Source of the DNA: Scalesia atractyloides
Lineage: Eukaryota; Streptophyta; Magnoliopsida; Asterales; Asteraceae
Direction: 5' to 3'
Assembly: GCA_947069175.1 (NCBI GenBank)
Contig: CAMTDV010000003.1
Location: forward strand, 81,941,978-82,005,977
Length of the DNA stretch: 64,000 nucleotides
Made by a program: the position numbers and the translations under genes. Within the stretch, counting starts at the first letter, position 1. Each line of letters begins with the position of its first letter. The notes beneath the pieces are model-generated. The model was not told the DNA's origin. It searched no databases and was given only the letters and a program-made list of their open reading frames with translations. Below are positions 46,943 through 57,694 of this stretch, one piece after another.

Positions 46943-49900
46943 GTTGATAACGAATTTCACAATCATAATCATTTAGAAGTTCGACCCGTCGACGTTGCCT
47001 CATGTTCAATTCCTTTTGATTGAAGATATGCTGGAGACTCTTGTGGTCAGTGTAGATTTCACACTTAGTACCATAGAGATAATGTCTTCATATCTTAGGG
47101 GCGAACACAACTGCTCCAAGTTCTAGGTCGTGAGTGGTATAATATTTCTCATGCACTTTGAGTTGCCTTGAGGCGTAGGCTATCACCTTTCCTCTTTGCA
47201 TTAGAACGCAACCTAATATTTGTCCTGACGCGTCGCAATAAACCACAAAGTCTTCGCAACCATCAGGAAGTGTAAGTATAGGTGCATCACAAAGTTTTTG
47301 CTTCAAAGTTTGGAAAGCCTCCTCTTGTTTGGGTCCCCAAATAAAGGGTTTTCCCTTGTGAGTTAAGGCTGTGAGTGGAACGGCGATATGGGAAAAATTC
47401 ATGATGAAACGACGATAATAACCAGCTAAACCTAGAAACGATCTAACTTCGGTAGGAGTACGGAGCGCTTGTCACTCTTGTACTGCTTTGATCTTTGCAG
47501 GGTCGACATGAATCCCTTTGTCGTTAACGACATGACTAAGAAATTGTAATTCTTTTAACCAAAACTCGCATTTCGAGAACTTAGCATAGAGCTTTTCGGT
47601 TCTCAAGAGTGTTAGGATAAGCCGAAGATGACGCTCATGATCAGATTTGGTCTTCTAATAGATAAGAATATCATCAATGAAAACTATGACAAAACGATCA
47701 AGATAAGGTTTGCATACCCTATTCATCAAATCCATGAAGACAACAGGTGCATTGGTCAACCCAAAAGGCATAACCATAAATTCATAGTGACCATAATGAG
47801 TTCGAAAAGCAGTCTTAGGGATATCTTCTTCACGCACTCTGAGTTGATGATAACCAGAACGAAGGTCGATCTTTGAAAAACAGGTGGCACCTTGAAGTTG
47901 ATCTAAAAGATCATCAATACGAGGTAATGGATAACGATTTTTGATGGTCAGCTTGTTAAGCTCTCTATAGTCGGTGCACATACGAAAAGTTCCATCTTTC
48001 TTTTTCACAAAGAGAACAAGCACACCCCAAGGTGATGAGCTAGGACGTATAAAACCCTTGTCAGTCAACTCTTGCAACTGACTAGCTAACTCTTGCATCT
48101 CGGATGGGGCTAACCGATAAGGAGATTTTGCGATTGGTGTAGCACCAGGTACAAGATCGATTCGAAATTCGACTTCCCGCACAGGAGGAAGTCCTGAAAC
48201 GTCGTCGGGGAAAACTTGAGGAAATTCTTTAACGATGGGAATATCTTCGAGCTTCCTTTCCTTGCCTTCCTTTTTGACGATATGAGGTAGAAACGCGATA
48301 TAGTCTTTGCGAAGATATCTACGAGCTTGGAGGCATGACATCAATTTAAGCCCTTTAGAAGGAGTTTCACCAAAAATGCGTAAAGTTCGACCGTCAGCGA
48401 GAGGTATTCGAATAAACTTTTCATAACAAACGACTTCAGCATCATGCTGACTAAGCCAATCCATATCGATGATAATAACGAAACTACCCAACTTCATAGA
48501 AATAAAGTCAATTAAAAAGTTGTGGTCATTAAGAGTAAGAGTACAATCACGAACAATTGAGTCTAATGAAATAGGTTCACCATCAACAACTTCTGCCGTA
48601 AACGGTTCAGTGAGACTAACGCGAGGTAGATCAAGAATGGATTCGAATTCTAAGGACACAAAACTCTTATCTGCACCAGTATCAAATAGTATGGATGCAT
48701 AACTACCGTTAATAAGGAACGTACCATTAACCACATTATTATCAGCCCTAGCTTGGTTGGCATTGATGTTGAAAGCCCTTCCTCTAGCAGGTGGATTGGC
48801 TTGGTTGGCTTGGTTCACCGGATTGGCTTGAGCTTGGGCGTTTATGATGTTCACCAGGCGTGGGCAGGTGTTACGAAAACGGGTCCGATCGCTACAGTTG
48901 AAACATGCTCTGACAGGTTGCATCATTGGGTAGTTGGGTTGGTAAAAGGGTTGGGCCATAGGTTGAGCAGGTGGTAAAAGCAAAGGTTGTTGATTTTGGG
49001 CTTATCCCACCACTTGATTATTGGTTTGAGCTTGAGACGGGTTGCGGTTTGGCTTTTGAAGAATACGGCAAGATTGAATCGTGTGACCTGCACGGCCACA
49101 ACTTGTGCAGTATTGGCAGGGGTTCTTCGGGGGATGATGGTATTGGCATCGGTTGCATTTTGGATGTGGACCAGTGTATGGTTTCTTGAATGGGGCAGCT
49201 TGAGGGGCGACTTGTGTGATTGGGGCAGCAGTGATAGGAGAATTAATTTGGGTAACGGCGAAATTCTTCCCAGTGCGCTTCCTTTTTCCAGCAAATTTGG
49301 AAGACGAACCTGCTGCAGTTAGGGTTGGAGTTTCAGCAGACGCCTTATCTTTCTTCCTCTAAACTTTAAAATTGCCATTTCGAATGCGATTTTCTGTAAG
49401 TTCGGTAGCCAGCTCCATGGCAGCTTCAAGAGTCGCAGGTGTGGTACTCAGCACAGAATCTTGAATTTTCGAGGGAAGACCTCGAATGTAATGCTCGATG
49501 AGATGATAGAGCGAATTGAACAGGTTAGGGACCATCTGATTCAGTTCGAGGAACCTCTTGTTGTAGGTGGTGTGGTCTCCCTCCTTTTGCTTTAATGAAT
49601 AAAACTCGTCTTCCACCTTTTTGATTTCGCTTCTTGGGCAGAAGCGTCTTGTCATGATTTCCCTCAACTCGTCCCAAGTCAAGGCCATAGCAGCTTCAGC
49701 ACCTCGCTTTCCCTTTCGGTGTTCCACCAGGTAAGTGTTACTCCAAATAGCCGACCAGTAGGATAGCGCACCTTGCGATCATCGGGACAATCACAATTGA
49801 GAAAAGTGCTTTCCATCTCCTCAAACCAACGGAGGAGAGCAGTGACATCTTCAGTCCCTTCATATTTTGGGGGATCGCAGGACTTGAAATGCTTGTAAGT

Positions 49901-50103
49901 ACATCTGGTGGTGTTGGGAGGAGGGTTCGCGATATTTTTCCCGTCTTGGTTGGTGGGGTTAGTGGGATTGGTGGCGAGTGCTTGTTGAATTTGCACGACG
50001 ATAACAGGAAGTACGAATCAGCCATCTGTTGAGCGATGTGAGTGGAAATACGCTCGCTGGATCTTCCCGACCTTCTACCGCCTCGAGAGTGTCTAGCAGA
50101 CAT
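46943..50103 (-). pseudogene. Nested element gag-PR-RT-partial RNase H, unit 1
   Basis: Gag starts at 50103 (MSARHSRGGRRSGRSSE), frameshifts soon after, and continues in 49679-49996 and 49359-49727. The 442-residue frame 47655-48983 holds a knuckle with His replaced (CFNCSDRTRFRNTC), protease (ILFDTGADKSFVS), and RT through FIDDILIY, then a stop where the outer copy has serine. Partial RNase H follows at 47088-47402 (VVYCDASGQ). The rest of RNase H and the integrase are deleted. Confidence 0.9.
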
Positions 50104-50920
50104 CTACAGGAAATACGAAGCGAGGTTATGAATTGAACGTCTTTAGGCGTCATGTGTCGTAAAAAGTGAAAACATCATAAAATAATTTTAAAAAAATGTA
50201 ACTACATCCATAGGATGTCTTGGGCTTGCTTTAGACTGGGCCTCCAAATGTCTCCCATACATCAGCCTTGGTAGTCACGTGGACCCCCATGACTACTGGG
50301 CTTGGTAGGGTTCTCATTGGTGTTGGACTGCTAATGCTAGCATTACCCGAATGAGAAAAAAAACATAAAACATAATGGTAAAATATAAAGTCAGAATCTG
50401 TCCAGGTATAGACACGATGACAACTCAAAGTGGGGTTAGTTCATACGACGTTTGGTGTGGCATGCTTTGGCCTAATATGTCCTTCGTGCTCTCATCGTTA
50501 GTCCCCAGGTAGGCAAACTGGTCCATTATTTGGATTTATACGAATGCCAAGCCTAGACAGGACGTTCCGACTACCAGTACTTGTACCCTTCCAGTTACTA
50601 CATGCCCATCGTAGAACTCACTTTGATGTGATTGAAAATGGTGAAAACATTGCAAAACATTTGAGAAGAACCACAAAAATTTGAAATCGTGATGTGTGTG
50701 CTTGCGTAGACATGATATGCTATCAATATATATACCATAATGAACATCACATATTAGCTTACAAAAGTGAAAGTGCTTGCATGCATTTGTGTGGGAAGAA
50801 TAAACATGAAACATATAAATATCATGACTTTGCAGGTAACACATAAACAATTAAAATCTAATCAACTATAGTATAGGCTCTAAGGGTCTAATAACCTATC
50901 CTATATCCTTATAGTCACAA
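50104..50920 (-). other. Nested element 5' leader
   Basis: About 820 bp between gag start and primer site, no ORF of note. The corresponding leader of the outer element is 54611-55426; the two are related but diverged. Confidence 0.6.
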
Positions 50921-50932
50921 GCTCTGATACCA
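50921..50932 (-). other. Primer binding site of nested element (tRNA-Met)
   Basis: Minus strand TGGTATCAGAGC, three bases from the LTR edge at 50936. Same site as in the outer element at 55427-55440. Confidence 0.88.
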
Positions 50933-50935
50933 ATC

Positions 50936-51700
50936 TGTCACACCCCGACCCGCAACGGAATTAAAAGTCGAGGCATAATTGGGTTATCACCAAAGCTCAT
51001 GACATTTACTAATAAGTTTCATATTTATTAAATTGAAATTAAAACTTCAAATATTCAAACACAACGAGTCATACAAACACAAAATTAAACATTTTTCAGA
51101 ACGAAATAATTTTATTTAATCTTCTAAGGCCCTTTCTATGTGTTTCTCTCTTCAGCTTGTTCACTTGTATCATGCGTAAAACAAAGATTTGGGTCAACAA
51201 AAGTTGGTGAGTGAATCTAAGTAAAACAATTTAAACAATTTTTTTAAATTAAATAAAAATCGTGCGTAAATCATAAATGAGCATATGCACATGTACACAC
51301 AATCACAACTACACAATATCCACAATAACTCCAAGACATGATGCATGATGAACCTGAGATCAAGGCTCAATCAAACGGAGCTGATCTAATGAGGCACCTG
51401 ATGCTCAACTCGTATCCCACGAGGAACAGATGGGCCTTAAATGAATAATTGCACTAAAATGATAGAATGTCAACACACATAATCATACCAATTAAAATGC
51501 ACATTTGATCACATTAGGATGTTAGCACGAGTGTTAAAAATAAATATATAAGCATGTACGACACATGATACATCCCCAAAACATGATTAAAAAGGGAATT
51601 TGTAAGGACTCACTCATAGTGGGTGCGTTCCTGAATTGATGAAGGGTGCGCACGAATTGGGGATTTAATTGACGAGGAAATCTAACCGAAGTGGTGGAGG
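50936..51700 (-). repeat. Truncated LTR of nested element, copy 2
   Basis: Has a proper LTR edge next to the primer site on its left, as a 5' LTR should. On its right it breaks off at the same point as copy 1 and joins the same RNase H sequence. Confidence 0.88.
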
Positions 51701-54160
51701 TTGATAACGAATTTCACAATCATAATCATTTAGAAGTTCGACCCGTCGACGTTGCCTCATGTTCAATTCCTTTTGATTGAAGATATGCTGGAGACTCTTG
51801 TGGTCAGTGTAGATTTCACACTTAGTACCATAGAGATAATGTCTTCATATCTTAAGGGCGAACACAACTGCTCCAAGTTCTAGGTCGTGAGTGGTATAAT
51901 ATTTCTCATGCACTTTGAGTTGCCTTGAGGCGTAGGCTATCACCTTTCCTCTTTGCATTAGAACGCAACCTAATATTTGTCCTGACGCGTCGCAATAAAC
52001 CACAAAGTCTTCGCAACCATCAGGAAGTGTAAGTATAGGTGCATCACAAAGTTTTTGCTTCAAAGTTTGGAAAGCCTCCTCTTGTTTGGGTCCCCAAATA
52101 AAGGGTTTTCCCTTGTGAGTTAAGGCTTTGAGTGGAACGGCGATATGGGAAAAATTCATGATGAAACGACGATAATAACCAGCTAAACCTAGAAACGATC
52201 TAACTTCGGTAGGAGTACGGAGCGCTTGTCACTCTTGTACTGCTTTGATCTTTGCAGGGTCGACATGAATCCCTTTGTCGTTAACGACATGACTAAGAAA
52301 TTGTAATTCTTTTAACCAAAACTCGCATTTCGAGAACTTAGCATAGAGCTTTTCGGTTCTCAAGAGTGTTAGGATAAGCCGAAGATGACGCTCATGATCA
52401 GATTTGGTCTTCTAATAGATAAGAATATCATCAATGAAAACTATGACAAAACGATCAAGATAAGGTGTGCATACCCTATTCATCAAATCCATGAAGACAA
52501 CAGGTGCATTGGTCAACCCAAAAGGCATAACCATAAATTCATAGTGACCATAATGAGTTCGAAAAGCAGTCTTAGGGATATCTTCTTCACGCACTCTGAG
52601 TTGATGATAACCAGAACGAAGGTCGATCTTTGAAAAACAGGTGGCACCTTGAAGTTGATCTAAAAGATCATCAATACGAGGTAATGGATAACGATTTTTG
52701 ATGGTCAGCTTGTTAAGCTCTCTATAGTCGGTGCACATACGAAAAGTTCCATCTTTCTTTTTCACAAAGAGAACAAGCACACCCCAAGGTGATGAGCTAG
52801 GACGTATAAAACCCTTGTCAGTCAACTCTTGCAACTGACTAGCTAACTCTTGCATCTCGGATGGGGCTAACCGATAAGGAGATTTTGCGATTGGTGTAGC
52901 ACCAGGTACAAGATCGATTCGAAATTCGACTTCCCGCACAGGAGGAAGTCCTGAAACGTCGTCGGGGAAAACTTGAGGAAATTCTTTAACGATGGGAATA
53001 TCTTCGAGCTTCCTTTCCTTGCCTTCCTTTTTGACGATATGAGGTAGAAACGCGATATAGTCTTTGCGAAGATATCTACGAGCTTGGAGGCATGACATCA
53101 ATTTAAGCCCTTTAGAAGGAGTTTCACCAAAAATGCGTAAAGTTCGACCGTCAGCGAGAGGTATTCGAATAAACTTTTCATAACAAACGACTTCAGCATC
53201 ATGCTGACTAAGCCAATCCATATCGATGATAATAACGAAACTACCCAACTTCATAGAAATAAAGTCAATTAAAAAGTTGTGGTCATTAAGAGTAAGAGTA
53301 CAATCACGAACAATTGAGTCTAATGAAATAGGTTCACCATCAACAACTTCTGCCGTAAACGGTTCAGTGAGACTAACGCGAGGTAGATCAAGAATGGATT
53401 CGAATTCTAAGGACACAAAACTCTTATCTGCACCAGTATCAAATAGTATGGATGCATAACTACCGTTAATAAGGAACGTACCATTAACCACATTATTATC
53501 AGCCCTAGCTTGGTTGGCATTGATGTTGAAAGCCCTTCCTCTAGCAGGTGGATTGGCTTGGTTGGCTTGGTTCACCGGATTGGCTTGAGCTTGGGCGTTT
53601 ATGATGTTCACCAGGCGTGGGCAGGTGTTACGAAAACGGGTCCGATCGCTACAGTTGAAACATGCTCTGACAGGTTGCATCATTGGGTAGTTGGGTTGGT
53701 AAAAGGGTTGGGCCATAGGTTGAGCAGGTGGTAAAAGCAAAGGTTGTTGATTTTGGGCTTATCCCACCACTTGATTATTGGTTTGAGCTTGAGACGGGTT
53801 GCGGTTTGGCTTTTGAAGAATACGGCAAGATTGAATCGTGTGACCTGCACGGCCACAACTTGTGCAGTATTGGCAGGGGTTCTTCGGGGGATGATGGTAT
53901 TGGCATCGGTTGCATTTTGGATGTGGACCAGTGTATGGTTTCTTGAATGGGGCAGCTTGAGGGGCGACTTGTGTGATTGGGGCAGCAGTGATAGGAGAAT
54001 TAATTTGGGTAACGGCGAAATTCTTCCTAGTGCGCTTCCTTTTTCCAGCAAATTTGGAAGACGAACCTGCTGCAGTTGGGGTTGGAGTTTCAGCAGACGC
54101 CTTATCTTTCTTCCTCTAAACTTTAAAATTGCCATTTCGAATGCGATTTTCTGTAAGTTC
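51701..54160 (-). pseudogene. Nested element gag-PR-RT-partial RNase H, unit 2 (truncated gag)
   Basis: 52412-53740 repeats the 442-residue frame of unit 1 with few changes (for example CTPYLDRF against CKPYLDRF), including the altered knuckle and the same stop after DDILIY. 51845-52159 repeats the RNase H fragment (LKALTHK against LTALTHK). The gag part stops at about 54160, where it meets LTR-end sequence, so its N-terminal half and leader are missing. Confidence 0.9.
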
Positions 54161-54199
54161 GGGTTTTCGGAACCCGATTTATACAAATGTTACAATAGC

Positions 54200-54610
54200 A
54201 GCTTCAGCACCTCGCTTGTCCTTCTCTGTGTTCCACCATGTAAGTGCTACTCCGTACAAACGACCGGTAGCATATCGCACCTTGCGATCATCGGGACAAT
54301 CGCAATTGAGAAAAGTGATTTCCATCTCCTCAAACCAACGGAGAAGAGCGGTGACACCTTCAGTCCCCTCGTATTTTGGAGGATCGCAGGATTTGAAATA
54401 CTTGTAGGTGCATTTGGTGGTGTTAGGGAGAGGGTTGGCGATGTTTTGACCTTCTTGATTGGTGGGGTTGATGGGATTGGCGGCAAGAGCTTGTTGAACT
54501 TGTACAACGATGTCAGGAAGTACGACAGCCATCTGTTGAGCGATTTGAGTGGCCATGCGCTCGCTAGATCTTCCTGACCTTCTACCACCTCGAGAGTGTC
54601 TAGCAGACAT
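54200..54610 (-). pseudogene. Outer element gag, N-terminal part
   Basis: ATG at 54610 gives MSARHSRGGRRSGRSSERM, then IAQQMAVVLPDIVVQVQQAL, CTYKYFKSCDPPKYEG and GVALTWWNTEK, the gag core of plant chromoviruses. The open frame runs to the insertion point ATAGC at 54195-54199; the rest of gag is at 45851-46172, 8 kb away. The N-terminal part has no stop. Confidence 0.88.
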
Positions 54611-55426
54611 CTACAGGAAATACGTAGGGAGATTATGAATTGATAGTTTCTAGGTGTCATGTGTCGTAAAAAGTGAAAACAATATTCAAAATAAATGGAA
54701 ACAATATATTAACTACATCCATATGATGTCTTGGGCTTGCTCACGTTTGGCCCCCAAATGTCTCCCATACTTTGGCCTCGGTAGTCATGTGGGCCCCCAT
54801 GACTACTGGGCTTTGTAGGGTTCACTTTGGTGTTGGCCTGTTAACGCTTGCATCACCCGAATGAAAATCATAAAACATGATTGCAAGGTATAATGTCAGA
54901 GGGTGTCCAGGTGTAGACACAATAACAACTCAAAGTGGGGTTAATTCACACAACATTTGGTGTAGCATGCTTTGGCCTAATAGGTCCTTCGTACTCTCAT
55001 CGTTAGTCCCGAGGTAGGCAAACTGGTTCATTATTTTGGATTTATACGAATGCCAATCCTAGACAGGACGTCCCGACTACCGGTACTTGTACCATTCCAG
55101 TTACTACATGCCCGTCTAGAAACTCACTTTTATGAGATTGAAAACATTAAAAATATTATAAAACCCTTGAGAAAGAAATCTTGATAATTGTGAAATTGTG
55201 ATGTGTGTGTTTGCGTAGGCATGATATGTTAATAATATATAGACCATAATGAACATCACACATTAACATGTAATAGTGAAAGTGCTTGCATGCATTTGTG
55301 TGTGAAATAAACAGGAAACAAATAAACATCATGAGTTTTGCATGTAACACATAAACAATTAAAATTCTAAACAACTATAGTATAGGCTCTAAGGGTCTAG
55401 TAACCTATCCTATATCCCTATAGTCA
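54611..55426 (-). other. Outer element 5' leader
   Basis: Untranslated stretch between primer site and gag start. No convincing ORF; it corresponds to 50104-50920 in the nested element. Confidence 0.55.
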
Positions 55427-55440
55427 GAGCTCTGATACCA
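55427..55440 (-). other. Primer binding site of outer element (tRNA-Met)
   Basis: Minus strand TGGTATCAGAGCTC, three bases from the 5' LTR edge at 55444. Confidence 0.9.
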
Positions 55441-55443
55441 ATA

Positions 55444-57689
55444 TGTCACACCCTTACCCGTAGCGGAAGTAGAAGTCGGGGCATGATTGGGTTTTCATCA
55501 AAGCTCATGACATTTACTATAATTAAGTTTCACATTTATTATTCAAAATTTAAAGGAAAATATCCAATCACAAAGAAACATACAAGCACAAGAAACATTG
55601 TTCTAAACAAGATATATTTTATTCATCTTCTAAGGTCAATCCTAATTGTTCCTCTCCTCAGCCTGTCCACATGTATCATGTGTAAAACAAAAGTTTGGGT
55701 CAACAAAAGTTGGCGAGTGAATCTAAATTTAACAATTAAACAATTTATTATATTGGTTGTTTCAATAAAAATTTGCATGGACCATATATGAACTTATGTA
55801 TATATAATTAAATCACAAACCACATAACTAACATATGAACATGATGAATGATGAACTTGAGATCAAGGCTCAATCAAACGGAGCCGATCTAATGAGGCAC
55901 CTGATGCTCAACTCGTATCCTACGAGGAACTGATGGGCCTTAAATGAATGATTGCACTGAAATGATAAAATGTAACCACACATAACTACAACAAACAAAT
56001 ATATACATTAGAACACATAATGGTGGTAGCATATGTATTTGTATAAATAAAATAAATGACGACACATGATACACCCCAAAACGTGAATAAAAAGGGGAAC
56101 TTGTAAGGATTCACTCACAGTGGGTGCGTTTCCTTAATCGAAGACGAATGCGAACGAGTTTGAGATTTAACCGACGAAGGGAAACTAACTTAAAATAATA
56201 ACGCGATAATTCAATAAATAAATAAAATATACATTTTTAATGCTTTTTATTATATTTTTAGGTTATTTTTGGTAATTAATACAAATTTTTAAAGCTTTAA
56301 AACCTTATTTTTAGGTATATTTTAACTAATTTTTAAAGAATTAAAAAGGATTTTAATTAAAAAAATTACCCTTTTTCTCAGGGTTGACTGGTTTAATTAT
56401 TGGCATCGTGTGAGGTTCGAACTCGTGACTTCTCGTTTGCGTGCACGCAGCTCTACCAACTGAGCTACGTATCTAACCCGAAAGTTATCTGATTTTATTT
56501 ATTCTTATATCTAACTACAATATTTCAGAATTTATTTATATTAAAAAGGATTTAAAATCCTTTAAACCGATGTGTATACCCGCCTCGAAACCGTAACCTC
56601 CGCGTTGTTTTGCACCCAGCCCAACCAACTGGGTTGGGTGTCTAACCCAGTTAAGATAGAAATTATAATATATTTATATACTTACTGAGCCTTGATTTAC
56701 TTAAGTTTTTAGAAAAAGAATTTTATTGCAGAAAAACCGGTAATGTGCAAGAGTCGAACCTGGGCATGTTGGCATATAATGCACACAGTCCACCACTGGA
56801 CTGTGTGTCTAACCCGGTTAAACATACAATTTTAATTAGATTTATACTCATTTAACACTTCATCTTCTTCCTTAAAAATAAATCCCAGAATTAAAATTCT
56901 TGGCTAGGATATGATTAACAACCCTTTCTGTTTCGTGGTTAAAGTTAGCACATGGTATAAACGAATTAAAAAAACAAGAGTAAAGGATTTTTACCAACAA
57001 CGAAGGCTTCTGGTTTTCCGGCGGAGTTTTTCTGGCGAGCAATCCGGAGATGTTAATTTAAGCAGAGGGTCTTTCAGAGAGTTTTGGGTGATGATTGAGA
57101 GAGTGTACGAGTTCTGTTTGAGGTGAATTTGATTGGTATTTATAAAGCGTCAAGACCGGCTATGCTTTCGGTTTCAAAACCATGATTTAAGACGAATGCT
57201 TCCATTCCGTTTGAACCCAATTGATTTCAATTTTTCGGTTATAACTGATATTGAAAATCAGTTACAATCGTTTAATCATAAGGAAAAACGTAATTTGCTT
57301 GATTGCAATAATTTTGTTTTTGACTGTTTCAGATTTCTGCGAATTTGTTCTTGCAGGTTTTTGTTTTGTTTCGATATATAACTTAATTGATTTAAGGTTT
57401 ATTCATAATTGTGTGTGTGGTGCAGTGGTGTGTTTTGTGTGGCACATGTGGGAGACCCGGGTTCGAAACCTGGCTACTCCTTTTGAATTTTTGTTTTATT
57501 ATTTTAAGGTTTATGTTAATTTACTTATTATTATTATTTAATGATTATTGTTTTAATTATGTGCTAATCATTAATCAGGAATATTAAATAAAATAACTAA
57601 CACTAATAAATACACAACGAAACTTTTAAATAAATACTTGATTCTCAAACGGAGCGGGTTTATGGAACCCATTTTACACAAATGTCACA
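55444..57689 (-). repeat. 5' LTR of the outer element
   Basis: 2246 bp, starts TGTCACACCC, ends AAATGTCACA, next to the primer site on its left and target duplication TAATT on its right. It holds tRNA-like modules and 428 bp (57027-57454) absent from the 3' LTR. The small frames in it (for example 57133-57381) are not taken as genes. Confidence 0.9.
56405..57483. repeat. tRNA-like modules in the 5' LTR
   Basis: Minus strand: TAGCTCAGTTGG (perfect box A) with GAGTTCGAACC (about 56410-56475); CAGCCCAGTTGG-type with worn box B (about 56575-56645); CAGTCCAGTGG with CAGGTTCGACTC (about 56745-56818). Plus strand: TGGTGCAGTGG (57418) with GGGTTCGAAACC (57459), 41 bp apart as in a real tRNA gene. 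No module forms a full cloverleaf by eye. Confidence 0.6.
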
Positions 57690-57694
57690 TAATT

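Larger units (their letters stand above)
46178..54194 (-). mobile_element. Nested same-family element with internal 4.76-kb tandem duplication
   Basis: Flanked by ATAGC (46173-46177 and 54195-54199), starts TGTCACACACCC and ends AAATGTTACA, 8017 bp. Parts on the plus strand: truncated LTR 46178-46942, internal 46943-50935, truncated LTR 50936-51700, internal 51701-54160, last 34 bp of an LTR 54161-54194. The second LTR-plus-internal unit repeats the first at an offset of 4757 bp with only scattered substitutions. Integrase and part of RNase H are missing from both units. See the finding on its origin. Confidence 0.88.
39964..57689 (-). mobile_element. Tekay-like chromovirus (outer element), with nested insertion
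   Basis: Complete minus-strand element flanked by TAATT (39959-39963 and 57690-57694). 3' LTR 39964-41868; 5' LTR 55444-57689; tRNA-Met primer site 55427-55440. Internal order: gag start at 54610, gag resumes at 46172, then protease, RT, RNase H, integrase and a chromodomain near 41905-42000. The 46178-54194 block is a later insertion in gag. All proteins carry stops or frameshifts. The chromodomain (wording RGPEFTWERE-like in another frame) and GPFKILERVGPTAYKL place it with Tekay/Del chromoviruses. Confidence 0.9.

Noticed and set aside
48469..49322. Plus-strand frames opposite gag/protease (also 53226-54577, including a 277-residue frame)
   Set aside because: They are antisense shadows of the minus-strand gag-pol; the minus-strand frames carry all the motifs.
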